In this document: one piece after another, positions 26,270 to 39,480 of the stretch | Layout: each line of letters starts with the position of its first letter | Numbering within the stretch: the first letter of the stretch is position 1 | NCBI RefSeq assembly: GCF_040115645.1 | Contig: NW_027096014.1 | Coordinates: forward strand, 1,116,001 to 1,180,000 | Reading direction: 5' to 3' | DNA: 64,000 nt | DNA from: Euwallacea fornicatus | Taxonomy: Eukaryota; Arthropoda; Insecta; Coleoptera; Curculionidae | Program-made: the position numbers and the translations under genes | The notes under the pieces: generated by a model | The model's database searches: none | The model's input: the letters and a program-made list of their open reading frames with translations, nothing else | Told to the model about the DNA's origin: nothing

Positions 26270-28028
26270 TGTGACTTTTCAAATTTTGAAGCTCGATAAC
26301 TTCGGCAAATGAGGACCAAATTCCTTAAACAAAGTGTCAAATTAATCAGCTCGACGAGGTTTTGAAGATGTCACAACACATCACAATTGCATCTTGTTGA
26401 ACTTCCAAGAAAAATAGTACTTTATGTGCTCAAACACACATATTTTGTGACTTTTCACACTTTCAAGCTCGATAACTTTGGCAAATGTGGACCAAATTTG
26501 TTACCCTAAGTGTCAAATTAATCAGCTCGACGAGATTTTGAATATGTCACAACACATCATGATTGCATCTTGTTGAATTTCCAAGAAAAATAGTACTTTA
26601 TGTGCTCAAACACACATATTTTGTGACTTTTCACACTTTGAAGCTCGATAACTTTGGCAAATGTGGACCAAATTTGTTAACCAAAGTGTCAAAGTAATCA
26701 GCTCGACGAGATCTTTAAAATGACACAACAATTCATGATTGCATCTTGTTGAACTTCCAAGAAAAATAGTACTTTATGTGCTCAAACACACAACTTTTGT
26801 GACTTTTCAAACTTTGAAGCTCGATAACTTCGGCAAATGTGGACCAAATTTCTTAAACAAAGTGTCAAAGTAATCTGCTCGACGAGGTTATGAAGATGTC
26901 ACAACACATCATGATTGCATCTTGTTGAACTTCCAAGAAAAATAGTACTTTATGTGCTCAAACACACAACTTTTGTGACTTTTCAAAATTTGAAGCTCGA
27001 TAACTTCGGCAAATGAGGACCAAATTTCTTAAACAAAGTGTCAAAGTAATCACCTCAACGAGATTTTGAAGATGTCACAACACATGATGATTACATCTTG
27101 TTGAACTTCCAAGAAAAATAGTACTTTATGTGCTCAAACACACATATTTTGTGACTTTTCAAACTTTGACGCTCGATAACTTTGGCAAATGTGGACCAAA
27201 TTTGTTAACCAAAGTGTCAAAGTAATCAGCTCGACGAGATCTTTAAAATGACACAACAATTCATGATTGCATCTTGTTGAACTTCCAAGAAAAATAGTAC
27301 TTTATGTGCTCAAACACACAACTTTTGTGACTTTTCAAACTTTGAAGCTCGATAACTTCGGCAAATGAGTACCAAATTCCTTAAACAAAGTGTCAAATTA
27401 ATCAGCTCGACGAGATCCTTAACATGACACAACACATCAGAATTGCATCTTGTTGAACTTCCCAGAAAAATAGTACTTTATGTGCTCAAACACACAACTT
27501 TTGTGACTTTTCAAATTTTGCAGCTCGATAGCTTCGGCAAATGAGGACCAAATTTGTTAAACAGAGTGTCAAATTAATCAGCTCAACGAGGTTATGAAGA
27601 TGTCACAACACATCATGATTACATTTTGTTGAACTTCCAAGAAAAATAGTACTTTATGTGCTCAAACACACAACTTTTGTGACTTTTCAAACTTTGAAGC
27701 TCGATAACTTCGGCAAATGAGGACCAAATTTCTTAAACAAAGTGTCAAAGTAATCAGCTCGACGAGGTTATGAAGATGTCACAACACATCATGATTACAT
27801 ATTGTTGAACTTCCAAGAAAAATAGTACTTTATGTGCTCAAACACACATATTTTGTGACTTTTCAAACTTTGACGCTCGATAACTTTGGCAAATGTGGAC
27901 CAAATTTGTTAACCAAAGTGTCAAATTAATCAGCTCGACGAGATTTTGAAGATGTCACAACACATCAGAATTGCATCTTGTTGAACTTCCAAGAAAAATA
28001 GTACTTTATGTGCTCAAACACACAACTT
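26270..28028. repeat. 10-monomer tandem duplication, copy 2 (1760-bp period)
   Basis: Partner of 24,510-26,268, with GTTACCCTAAG at 26,500, AGTAATCTGCTCG near 26,868, and TTTGACGCTCG at 27,165 and 27,869. It ends at about 28,028 at the CACAACTTGTGTG dyad, where the parent has the TTTTGTG form. Confidence 0.95.
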
Positions 28029-29271
28029 GTGTGACTTTTCAAACTTTGAAGCTCGATAACTTCGGCAAATGAGGACCAAATTTCTTAAACAAAGTGTCAC
28101 AGTAATCAGCTCGACGAGATCCCTAACATGACACAACACATCAGCATTGCATCTTGTTGAACTTCCCAGAAAAATAGTACTTTATGTGCTCAAACACACA
28201 ACTTTTGTGACTTTTCAAACTTTGAAGCTCGATAACTTCGGCAAATGAGTACCAAATTCCTTAAACAAAGTTTCAAATTAATCAGCTCGACGAGATCCTT
28301 AACATGACACAACACATCAGAATTGTATCTTGTTGAACTTCCCAGAAAAATAGTACTTTATGTGCTCAAACACACAACTTTTGTGACTTTTCAAACTTTG
28401 AAGCTCGATAACTTCGGCAAATGAGTACCAAATTCCTTAAACAAAGTGTCAAATTAATCAGCTCGACGAGATCCTTAACATGACACAACACATCAGAATT
28501 GCATCTTGTTGAACTTCCCAGAAAAATAGTACTTTATGTGCTCAAACACACAACTTTTGTGACTTTTCAAACTTTGAAGCTCGATAACTTCGGCAAATGA
28601 GTACCAAATTCCTTAAACAAAGTGTCAAATTAATCAGCTCGACGAGATCCTTAACATGACACAACACATCAGAATTGCATCTTGTTGAACTTCCCAGAAA
28701 AATAGTACTTTATGTGCTCAAACACACAACTTTTGTGACTTTTCAAATTTTGAAGCTCGATAACTTCGGCAAATGAGTACCAAATTCCTTAAACAAAGTG
28801 TCAAATTAATCAGCTCGACGAGATTTTGAAGATGTCAAAACACATCGTGATTGCATCTTGTTGAACTTCCAAGAAAAATAGTACTTTATGGGCTCAAACA
28901 AACAACTTTTGTGACTTTTCAAACTTTGAAGCTCGATAACTTCGGCAAATGTGGACCAAATTTCTTAAACAAAGTGTCAATGTAATCACCTCAACGAGAT
29001 TTTGATTATGTCACAACACATCATGATTGCATCTTGTTGAATTTCCAAGAAAAATAGTACTTTATGTGCTCAAACACACATATTTTGTGACTTTTCACAC
29101 TTTGAAGCTCGATAACTTCGGCAAATGTGGACCAAATTTCTTAAACAAAGTGTCAAAGTAATCAGCTCGACGAGGTTATGAAGATGTCACAACACATCAT
29201 GATTACATCTTGTTGAACTTCCCAGAAAAATAGTACTTTATGTGCTCAAACACACAACTTTTGTGACTTTT
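27636..29271. repeat. Three-copy family, copy A
   Basis: It matches 31,332-32,967 at an offset of 3696 bp (21 monomers). Shared rare markers are TCAGCATTGC at 28,141, AAAGTTTCAAAT near 28,267, GAATTGTATC near 28,320, TTTATGGGCTC at 28,885 and TTTGATTATGTC near 29,000. The exception is a block of changes at about 28,775-28,850, where A has GAGTACC...CATCGTG and the other copies have GTGGACC...CTGCTCGACGAGGTT. Confidence 0.92.
28333..28684. repeat. Two near-identical adjacent monomers
   Basis: Monomers starting at 28,333 and 28,509 both have CCCAGAAAAA, GAGTACCAAATTCC, GATCCTTAACATG and CAGAATTGC, and appear identical by eye. The same pair is carried along into the copies near 32,029 and 35,901. 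Confidence 0.85.
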
Positions 29272-30626
29272 CAAACTTTGAAGCTCGATAGCTTCGGCAA
29301 ATGAGGACCAAATTTGTTAAACAGTGTGTCAAATTAATCACCTCAACGAGATCTTTAAAATGACATAACAATTCATGATTGCATCTTGTTGAATTTCCAA
29401 GAAAAATAGTACTTTATGTGCTCAAACACACAACTTTTGTGACTTTTCCAATTTTGAAGCTCGATAACTTTGGCAAATGTGTACCAAATTTGTTAAACAG
29501 AGTGTCACATTAATCAGCTCGACGAGGTTATGAAGATGTCACAACACATCTTGATAACATCTTGTTGAACTTCCAAGAAAAATCGTACTTTATGTGCTCA
29601 AACACACAACTTTTGTGACTTTTCAAACTTTGAAGCTCGATAACTTCGGCAAATGAGTACCAAATTCCTTAAACAAAGTGTCAAATTAATCAGCTCGACG
29701 AGATCCTTAACATGACACAACACATCAGAATTGCATCTTGTTGAACTTCCCAGAAAAATAGTACTTTATGTGCTCAAACACACAACTTTTGTGACTTTTC
29801 AAATTTTGCAGCTCGATAACTTCGGCAAATGAGTACCAAATTCCTTAAACAAAGTGTCAAATTAATCAGCTCGACGAGATTTTGAAGATGTCACAACACA
29901 TCAGAATTGCATCTTGTTGAACTTCCAAGAAAAATAGTACTTTATGTGCTCAAACACACAACTTGTGTGACTTTTCAAAATTTGAAGCTCGATAACTTCG
30001 GCAAATGAGTACCAAATTCCTTAAACAAAGTGTCAAATTAATCAGCTCGACGAGATTTTGAAGATGTCACAACACATCAGAATTGCATCTTGTTGAACTT
30101 CCAAGAAAAATAGTACTTTATGTGCTCAAACACACAACTTTTGTGACTTTTCAAATTTTGAAGCTCGATAACTTCGGCAAATGAGTACCAAATTCCTTAA
30201 ACAAAGTGTCAAATTAATCAGCTCGACGAGATCCTTAACATGACACAACACATCAGAATTGCATCTTGTTGAACTTCCCAGAAAAATAGTACTTTATGTG
30301 CTCAAACACACAACTTTTGTGACTTTTCAAATTTTGCAGCTCGATAGCTTCGGCAAATGAGGACCAAATTTGTTAAACAGAGTGTCAAATTAATCAGCTC
30401 GACGAGATTTTGAAGATGTCACAACACATCAGAATTGCATCTTGTTGAACTTCCAAGAAAAATAGTACTTTATGTGCTCAAACACACAACTTGTGTGACT
30501 TTTCAAAATTTGAAGCTCGATAACTTCGGCAAATGTGGACCAAATTTCTTAAACAAAGTGTCAAATTAATCAGCTCGACGAGATTTTGAAGATGTCACAA
30601 CACATCATGATTGCATCTTGTTGAAT
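29272..30626. repeat. Mixed monomers between long duplications
   Basis: About eight monomers. The first three resemble 23,130-23,600 (ACATAACAATTC near 29,364, then CATCTTGATAAC near 29,547). A private substitution AATCGTACTT at 29,581 breaks the otherwise conserved AGTACT hexamer. The rest alternate GAGTACC and GAGGACC types. No gene or other element. Confidence 0.75.
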
Positions 30627-31239
30627 TTCCAAGAAAAATAGTACTTTATGTGCTCAAACACACAACTTTTGTGACTTTTCAAACTTTGAAGCTCGATAAC
30701 TTCGGCAAATGAGTACCAAATTCCTTAAACAAAGTGTCAAATTAATCAGCTCGACGAGATTTTGAAGATGTCACAACACATCAGAATTGCATCTTGTTGA
30801 ACTTCCAAGAAAAATAGTACTTTATGTGCTCAAACACACAACTTGTGTGACTTTTCAAAATTTGAAGCTCGATAACTTCGGCAAATGTGGACCAAATTTC
30901 TTAAACAAAGTGTCAAATTAATCAGCTCGACGAGATTTTGAAGATGTCACAACACATCATGATTGCATCTTGTTGAATTTCCAAGAAAAATAGTACTATA
31001 TGTGCTCAAACACACATATTTTGTGACTTTTCAAAATTTGAAGCTCGATACCTTCGGCAAATGAGGACCAAATATGTTAAACAAAGTATCAAATCAATCC
31101 GCTCCACGAGATCTTTAAGATGTCACAACACATCATGATTGCATCTTGTTGAACTTCCAAGAAAAATAGTACTATATGTGCTCAAACACACAACTTGTGT
31201 GACTTTTCAAGTTTTGAAGCTCGATAACTTCGGCAAATG
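30627..31239. repeat. 20-monomer-spaced duplication, short block copy 1
   Basis: It matches 34,147-34,759 at an offset of 3520 bp, including AGTATCAAATCAATCC at 31,086 and the rare TTTTCAAGTTTTGAAG at 31,205. It stops at about 31,239, where GCAAATGTGG in this copy meets GCAAATGAGG in the other. Confidence 0.88.
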
Positions 31240-33308
31240 TGGACCAAATTTGTTAACCAAAGTGTCAAAGTAATCAGCTCGACGAGATCTTTAAAATGAC
31301 ACAACAATTCATGATTGCATCTTGTTGAACTTCCAAGAAAAATAGTACTTTATGTGCTCAAACACACAACTTTTGTGACTTTTCAAACTTTGAAGCTCGA
31401 TAACTTCGGCAAATGAGGACCAAATTTCTTAAACAAAGTGTCAAAGTAATCAGCTCGACGAGGTTATGAAGATGTCACAACACATCATGATTACATATTG
31501 TTGAACTTCCAAGAAAAATAGTACTTTATGTGCTCAAACACACATATTTTGTGACTTTTCAAACTTTGACGCTCGATAACTTTGGCAAATGTGGACCAAA
31601 TTTGTTAACCAAAGTGTCAAATTAATCAGCTCGACGAGATTTTGAAGATGTCACAACACATCAGAATTGCATCTTGTTGAACTTCCAAGAAAAATAGTAC
31701 TTTATGTGCTCAAACACACAACTTGTGTGACTTTTCAAACTTTGAAGCTCGATAACTTCGGCAAATGAGGACCAAATTTCTTAAACAAAGTGTCAAAGTA
31801 ATCAGCTCGACGAGATCCCTAACATGACACAACACATCAGCATTGCATCTTGTTGAACTTCCCAGAAAAATAGTACTTTATGTGCTCAAACACACAACTT
31901 TTGTGACTTTTCAAACTTTGAAGCTCGATAACTTCGGCAAATGAGTACCAAATTCCTTAAACAAAGTTTCAAATTAATCAGCTCGACGAGATCCTTAACA
32001 TGACACAACACATCAGAATTGTATCTTGTTGAACTTCCCAGAAAAATAGTACTTTATGTGCTCAAACACACAACTTTTGTGACTTTTCAAACTTTGAAGC
32101 TCGATAACTTCGGCAAATGAGTACCAAATTCCTTAAACAAAGTGTCAAATTAATCAGCTCGACGAGATCCTTAACATGACACAACACATCAGAATTGCAT
32201 CTTGTTGAACTTCCCAGAAAAATAGTACTTTATGTGCTCAAACACACAACTTTTGTGACTTTTCAAACTTTGAAGCTCGATAACTTCGGCAAATGAGTAC
32301 CAAATTCCTTAAACAAAGTGTCAAATTAATCAGCTCGACGAGATCCTTAACATGACACAACACATCAGAATTGCATCTTGTTGAACTTCCCAGAAAAATA
32401 GTACTTTATGTGCTCAAACACACAACTTTTGTGACTTTTCAAATTTTGAAGCTCGATAACTTCGGCAAATGTGGACCAAATTTCTTAAACAAAGTGTCAA
32501 AGTAATCTGCTCGACGAGGTTATGAAGATGTCACAACACATCATGATTGCATCTTGTTGAACTTCCAAGAAAAATAGTACTTTATGGGCTCAAACAAACA
32601 ACTTTTGTGACTTTTCAAATTTTGAAGCTCGATAACTTCGGCAAATGTGGACCAAATTTCTTAAACAAAGTGTCAATGTAATCACCTCAACGAGATTTTG
32701 ATTATGTCACAACACATCATGATTGCATCTTGTTGAATTTCCAAGAAAAATAGTACTTTATGTGCTCAAACACACATATTTTGTGACTTTTCACACTTTG
32801 AAGCTCGATAACTTCGGCAAATGTGGACCAAATTTCTTAAACAAAGTGTCAAAGTAATCAGCTCGACGAGGTTATGAAGATGTCACAACACATCATGATT
32901 ACATCTTGTTGAACTTCCCAGAAAAATAGTACTTTATGTGCTCAAACACACAACTTTTGTGACTTTTCCAATTTTGAAGCTCGATAACTTTGGCAAATGT
33001 GTACCAAATTTGTTAAACAGAGTGTCACATTAATCAGCTCGACGAGGTTATGAAGATGTCACAACACATCATGATTGCATCTTGTTGAACTTCCAAGAAA
33101 AATAGTACTATATGTGCTCAAACACACAACTTGTGTGACTTTTCAAATTTTGAAGCTCGATAACTTCGGCAAATGAGGACCAAATTTGTTAAACAGAGTG
33201 TCAAATTAATCAGCTCAACGAGGTTATGAAGATGTCACAACACATCATGATTCCATCTTGTTGAACTTCCAAGAAAAATAGTACTTTATGTGCTCAAACA
33301 CACAACTT
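31232..33308. repeat. Three-copy family, copy B (about 2.1 kb)
   Basis: It matches copy C, 35,104-37,180, at an offset of 3872 bp (22 monomers) and copy A at 3696 bp over its inner part. Markers are TCAGCATTGC at 31,837, GAATTGTATC near 32,016, AGTAATCTGCTCG near 32,500, TTTATGGGCTC at 32,581 and GATTCCATC near 33,249. It shares the altered patch with C but not with A. Confidence 0.92.
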
Positions 33309-34146
33309 GTGTGACTTTTCAAACTTTGAAGCTCGATAACTTCGGCAAATGTGGACCAAATTTCTTAAACAAAGTGTCAAATTAATCCGCTCGACGAGAT
33401 TTTGAATATGTCACAACACATCATGATTGCATCTTGTTGAATTTCCAAGAAAAATAGTACTATATGTGCTCAAACACACATATTTTGTGACTTTTCAAAA
33501 TTTGAAGCTCGATACCTTCGGCAAATGAGGACCAAATATGTTAAACAAAGTATCAAATCAATCCGCTCCACGAGATCTTTAAGATGTCACAACACATCAT
33601 GATTGCATCTTGTTGAACTTCCAAGAAAAATAGTACTATATGTGCTCAAACACACAACTTGTGTGACTTTTCAAATTTTGAAGCTCGATAACTTCGGCAA
33701 ATGTGGACCAAATTTCTTAAACAAAGTGTCAAATTAATCAGCTCGACGAGATTTTGAAGATGTCACAACACATCATGATTGCATCTTGTTGAATTTCCAA
33801 GAAAAATAGCACTTTATGTGCTCAAACACACAACTTTTGTGACTTTTCAAACTTTGAAGCTCGATAGCTTCGGCAAATGAGGACCAAATTTGTTAAACAG
33901 TGTGTCAAATTAATCACCTCAACGAGATCTTTAAAATGACACAACAATTCATGATTGCATCTTGTTGAATTTCCAAGAAAAATAGTACTTTATGTGCTCA
34001 AACACACAACTTTTGTGACTTTTCCAATTTTGAAGCTCGATAACTTTGGCAAATGTGTACCAAATTTGTTAAACAGAGTGTCACATTAATCAGCTCGACG
34101 AGGTTATGAAGATGTCACAACACATCTTGATAACATCTTGTTGAAC
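33309..34146. repeat. Mixed monomers, AGTATC type followed by AACAATTCATG type
   Basis: About five monomers. AGTATCAAATCAATCC is at 33,550, and AATAGCACTT at 33,806 is one of the few breaks in the AGTACT hexamer. Then AAACAGTGTG and ACAACAATTCATG appear near 33,897-33,950, followed by CATCTTGATAAC near 34,125. This last order repeats that seen at 16,290-16,530 and 17,700-17,940. Confidence 0.75.
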
Positions 34147-34759
34147 TTCCAAGAAAAATAGTACTTTATGTGCTCAAACACACAACTTTTGTGACTTTTC
34201 AAACTTTGAAGCTCGATAACTTCGGCAAATGAGTACCAAATTCCTTAAACAAAGTGTCAAATTAATCAGCTCGACGAGATTTTGAAGATGTCACAACACA
34301 TCAGAATTGCATCTTGTTGAACTTCCAAGAAAAATAGTACTTTATGTGCTCAAACACACAACTTGTGTGACTTTTCAAAATTTGAAGCTCGATAACTTCG
34401 GCAAATGTGGACCAAATTTCTTAAACAAAGTGTCAAATTAATCAGCTCGACGAGATTTTGAAGATGTCACAACACATCATGATTGCATCTTGTTGAATTT
34501 CCAAGAAAAATAGTACTATATGTGCTCAAACACACATATTTTGTGACTTTTCAAAATTTGAAGCTCGATACCTTCGGCAAATGAGGACCAAATATGTTAA
34601 ACAAAGTATCAAATCAATCCGCTCCACGAGATCTTTAAGATGTCACAACACATCATGATTGCATCTTGTTGAACTTCCAAGAAAAATAGTACTATATGTG
34701 CTCAAACACACAACTTGTGTGACTTTTCAAGTTTTGAAGCTCGATAACTTCGGCAAATG
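34147..34759. repeat. 20-monomer-spaced duplication, short block copy 2
   Basis: Partner of 30,627-31,239, with TTTTCAAGTTTTGAAG at 34,725. It is followed by GTTACCCTAAG at 34,948, a marker otherwise seen at 21,220, 24,740 and 26,500. Confidence 0.88.
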
Positions 34760-35103
34760 AGGACCAAATTCCTTAAACAAAGTGTCAAATTAATCAGCTC
34801 GACGAGGTTTTGAAGATGTTACAACACATCACAATTGCATCTTGTTGAACTTCCAAGAAAAATAGTACTTTATGTGCTCAAACACACAACTTTTGTGACT
34901 TTTCAAAATTTGAAGCTCGATAACTTTGGCAAATGTGGACCAAATTTGTTACCCTAAGTGTCAAATTAATCAGCTCGACGAGATTTTGAATATGTCACAA
35001 CACATCATGATTGCATCTTGTTGAATTTCCAAGAAAAATAGTACTTTATGTGCTCAAACACACATATTTTGTGACTTTTCACACTTTGAAGCTCGATAAC
35101 TTT

Positions 35104-37180
35104 GGCAAATGTGGACCAAATTTGTTAACCAAAGTGTCAAAGTAATCAGCTCGACGAGATCTTTAAAATGACACAACAATTCATGATTGCATCTTGTTGA
35201 ACTTCCAAGAAAAATAGTACTTTATGTGCTCAAACACACAACTTTTGTGACTTTTCAAACTTTGAAGCTCGATAACTTCGGCAAATGAGGACCAAATTTC
35301 TTAAACAAAGTGTCAAAGTAATCAGCTCGACGAGGTTATGAAGATGTCACAACACATCATGATTACATATTGTTGAACTTCCAAGAAAAATAGTACTTTA
35401 TGTGCTCAAACACACATATTTTGTGACTTTTCAAACTTTGACGCTCGATAACTTTGGCAAATGTGGACCAAATTTGTTAACCAAAGTGTCAAATTAATCA
35501 GCTCGACGAGATTTTGAAGATGTCACAACACATCAGAATTGCATCTTGTTGAACTTCCAAGAAAAATAGTACTTTATGTGCTCAAACACACAACTTGTGT
35601 GACTTTTCAAACTTTGAAGCTCGATAACTTCGGCAAATGAGGACCAAATTTCTTAAACAAAGTGTCAAAGTAATCAGCTCGACGAGATCCCTAACATGAC
35701 ACAACACATCAGCATTGCATCTTGTTGAACTTCCCAGAAAAATAGTACTTTATGTGCTCAAACACACAACTTTTGTGACTTTTCAAACTTTGAAGCTCGA
35801 TAACTTCGGCAAATGAGTACCAAATTCCTTAAACAAAGTTTCAAATTAATCAGCTCGACGAGATCCTTAACATGACACAACACATCAGAATTGTATCTTG
35901 TTGAACTTCCCAGAAAAATAGTACTTTATGTGCTCAAACACACAACTTTTGTGACTTTTCAAACTTTGAAGCTCGATAACTTCGGCAAATGAGTACCAAA
36001 TTCCTTAAACAAAGTGTCAAATTAATCAGCTCGACGAGATCCTTAACATGACACAACACATCAGAATTGCATCTTGTTGAACTTCCCAGAAAAATAGTAC
36101 TTTATGTGCTCAAACACACAACTTTTGTGACTTTTCAAACTTTGAAGCTCGATAACTTCGGCAAATGAGTACCAAATTCCTTAAACAAAGTGTCAAATTA
36201 ATCAGCTCGACGAGATCCTTAACATGACACAACACATCAGAATTGCATCTTGTTGAACTTCCCAGAAAAATAGTACTTTATGTGCTCAAACACACAACTT
36301 TTGTGACTTTTCAAATTTTGAAGCTCGATAACTTCGGCAAATGTGGACCAAATTTCTTAAACAAAGTGTCAAAGTAATCTGCTCGACGAGGTTATGAAGA
36401 TGTCACAACACATCATGATTGCATCTTGTTGAACTTCCAAGAAAAATAGTACTTTATGGGCTCAAACAAACAACTTTTGTGACTTTTCAAATTTTGAAGC
36501 TCGATAACTTCGGCAAATGTGGACCAAATTTCTTAAACAAAGTGTCAATGTAATCACCTCAACGAGATTTTGATTATGTCACAACACATCATGATTGCAT
36601 CTTGTTGAATTTCCAAGAAAAATAGTACTTTATGTGCTCAAACACACATATTTTGTGACTTTTCACACTTTGAAGCTCGATAACTTCGGCAAATGTGGAC
36701 CAAATTTCTTAAACAAAGTGTCAAAGTAATCAGCTCGACGAGGTTATGAAGATGTCACAACACATCATGATTACATCTTGTTGATCTTCCCAGAAAAATA
36801 GTACTTTATGTGCTCAAACACACAACTTTTGTGACTTTTCCAATTTTGAAGCTCGATAACTTTGGCAAATGTGTACCAAATTTGTTAAACAGAGTGTCAC
36901 ATTAATCAGCTCGACGAGGTTATGAAGATGTCACAACACATCATGATTGCATCTTGTTGAACTTCCAAGAAAAATAGTACTATATGTGCTCAAACACACA
37001 ACTTGTGTGACTTTTCAAATTTTGAAGCTCGATAACTTCGGCAAATGAGGACCAAATTTGTTAAACAGAGTGTCAAATTAATCAGCTCAACGAGGTTATG
37101 AAGATGTCACAACACATCATGATTCCATCTTGTTGAACTTCCAAGAAAAATAGTACTTTATGTGCTCAAACACACAACTT
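35104..37180. repeat. Three-copy family, copy C (about 2.1 kb)
   Basis: Partner of copy B. It has TCAGCATTGC at 35,709, GAATTGTATC near 35,888, TTTATGGGCTC at 36,453 and GATTCCATC near 37,121. A private change TTGATCTTCC at 36,781 replaces TTGAACTTCC. The match ends at the central dyad, TTTTGTG here against TTGTGTG in copy B. Confidence 0.92.
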
Positions 37181-37321
37181 TTGTGACTTTTCAAACTTTG
37201 AAGCTCGATAACTTCGGCAAATGAGTACCAAATTCCTTAAACAAAGTTTCAAATTAATCAGCTCGACGAGATCCTTAACATGACACAACACATCAGAATT
37301 GTATCTTGTTGAACTTCCCAG

Positions 37322-39220
37322 AAAAATAGTACTTTATGTGCTCAAACACACAACTTTTGTGACTTTTCCAATTTTGAAGCTCGATAACTTTGGCAAATGT
37401 TGACCAAATTTCTTAAACAGAGTATCAGAGTAATCACCTCAACGAGATTTCGAAGATCTCACAACACATCATGATAGCATCTTGTTGAATTTCTATGAAA
37501 AATAGTACTTTAAGTGCTCAAACACACAACTTGTGTGACTTTTCAAACTTTGAAGCTCGATAACTTCGGCAAATGAGGACCAAATTTGTTAAACAGAGTG
37601 TCAAATTAATCAGCTCAACGAGGTTATAAAGCTGTCACAACACATCATGATTACATCTTGTTGAACTTCCAAGAAAAATAGTACTTTATGTGCTCAAACA
37701 CACAACTTTTGTGACTTTTCAAACTTTGAAGCTCGATAACTTCGGCAAATGAAGACCAAATTTGTTAAACAGAGTGTCAAATTAATCAGCTCGACGAGAT
37801 TTTGAAGATGTCACAACACATCAGAATTGCATCTTGTTGAACTTCCAAGAAAAATAGTACTTTATGTGCTCAAACACACAACTTTTGTGACTTTTCAAAC
37901 TTTGAAGCTCGATAACTTCGGCAAATGTGGACAAAATTTCTTAAACAAAGTGTCAAAGTAATCACCTCAACGAGATTTTGAAGATGTCACAACACATCAT
38001 GATTACATCTTGTTGAACTTCCAAGAAAAATAGTACTTTATGTGCTCAAACACACAACTTTTGTGACTTTTCAAACTTTGGAGCTCGATACCTTCGGCAA
38101 ATGAGGACAAAATTTCTTAAACAAAGTGTCAAAGTAATCACCTCAACGAGATTTTGAAGATGTCACAACACATCATGATTCCATCTTGTTGAACTTCCAA
38201 GAAAAATAGAACTTTATGTGCTCAAACACACAACTTTTGTGACTTTTCAAACTTTGGAGCTCGATACCTTCGGCAAATGAGGACCAAATATGTTAAACAC
38301 AGTATCAAATCAATCCGCTCCACGAGATCTTTAAGATGTCACAACACATCATGATTGCATCTTGTTGAACTTCCAAGAAAAATAGTACTATATGTGCTCA
38401 AACACACAACTTGTGTGACTTTTCAAATTTTGAAGCTCGATAACTTCGGCAAATGAGTACCAAATTTGTTAAACAGTGTGTCAAATTAATCCGCTCGACG
38501 AGATTTTGAATATGTCACAACACATCATGATTGCATCTTGTTGAATTTCCAAGAAAAATAGTACTTTATGTGCTCAAACACACAACTTTTGTGACTTTTC
38601 CAATTTTGAAGCTCGATAACTTTGGCAAATGTGTACCAAATTTGTTAAACAGAGTGTCAAATTAATCAGCTCGACGAGGTTATGAAGATGTCACAACACA
38701 TCATGATTGCATCTTGTTGAATTTCCAAGAAAAATAGTACTTTATGTGCTCAAACACACAACTTTTGTGACTTTTCCAATTTTGAAGCTCGATAACTTTG
38801 GCAAATGTGTACCAAATTTGTTAAACAGAGTGTCAAATTAATCAGCTCGACGAGGTTATGAAGATGTCACAACACATCTTGATAACATCTTGTTGAACTT
38901 CCAAGAAAAATAGTACTTTATGTGCTCAAACACACAACTTTTGTGACTTTTCAAATTTTGAAGCTCGATAACTTCGTCAAATGAGTACCAAATTCCTTAA
39001 ACAAAGTGTCAAATTAATCAGCTCGACGAGATTTTGAAGATGTCACAACACATCAGAATTGCATCTTGTTGAACTTCCAAGAAAAATAGTACTTTATGTG
39101 CTCAAACACACAACTTTTGTGACTTTTCCAATTTTGAAGCTCGATAACTTTGGCAAATGTGTACCAAATTTGTTAAACAGAGTGTCAAATTAATCAGCTC
39201 GACGAGGTTATGAAGATGTC
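37322..39220. repeat. 43-monomer-spaced duplication, copy 1 (about 1.9 kb)
   Basis: It matches 44,890-46,788 at an offset of 7568 bp. Markers are AGTATCAGAG near 37,423, TTCGAAGATCTC at 37,449, TTCTATGAAAAA near 37,490, GGTTATAAAGCTG near 37,622, ACTTTGGAGCTCG near 38,075 and AGTATCAAATCAATCC near 38,302. Private change AATAGAACTT at 38,206 against AATAGTACTT at 45,774. This is the first block carrying the CTATGAAAAA monomer type. Confidence 0.9.
37444..37460. other. GAGAT-TTCGAAG-ATCTC dyad of the right-hand monomer type
   Basis: Five-base arms surround a loop containing the palindrome TTCGAA. It arises only in copies where GAGATTTTGAAGATGTC has become GAGATTTCGAAGATCTC. It recurs near 40,090, 41,850, 43,431, 43,783, 44,311, 44,663, 45,015, 47,303, 48,711, 49,063, 49,415, 51,530, 52,582, 55,222, 57,688, 59,096 and 61,560. 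Confidence 0.8.
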
Positions 39221-39480
39221 ACAACACATCTTGATAACATCTTGTTGAACTTCCAAGAAAAATAGTACTTTATGTGCTCAAACACACAACTTTTGTGACT
39301 TTTCAAATTTTGAAGCTCGATAACTTCGTCAAATGAGTACCAAATTCCTTAAACAAAGTGTCAAATTAATCAGCTCGACGAGATTTTGAAGATGTCACAA
39401 CACATCAGAATTGCATCTTGTTGAACTTCCAAGAAAAATAGTACTTTATGTGCTCAAACACACAACTTTTGTGACTTTTC
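38727..39480. repeat. 2-monomer tandem duplication (352-bp period)
   Basis: Monomer pair GTGTACC / CATCTTGATAAC followed by AACTTCGTCAAATG / CATCAGAATTGC occurs twice in a row (CTTCGTCAAATG at 38,973 and 39,325). A clean local dimer. Confidence 0.88.
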
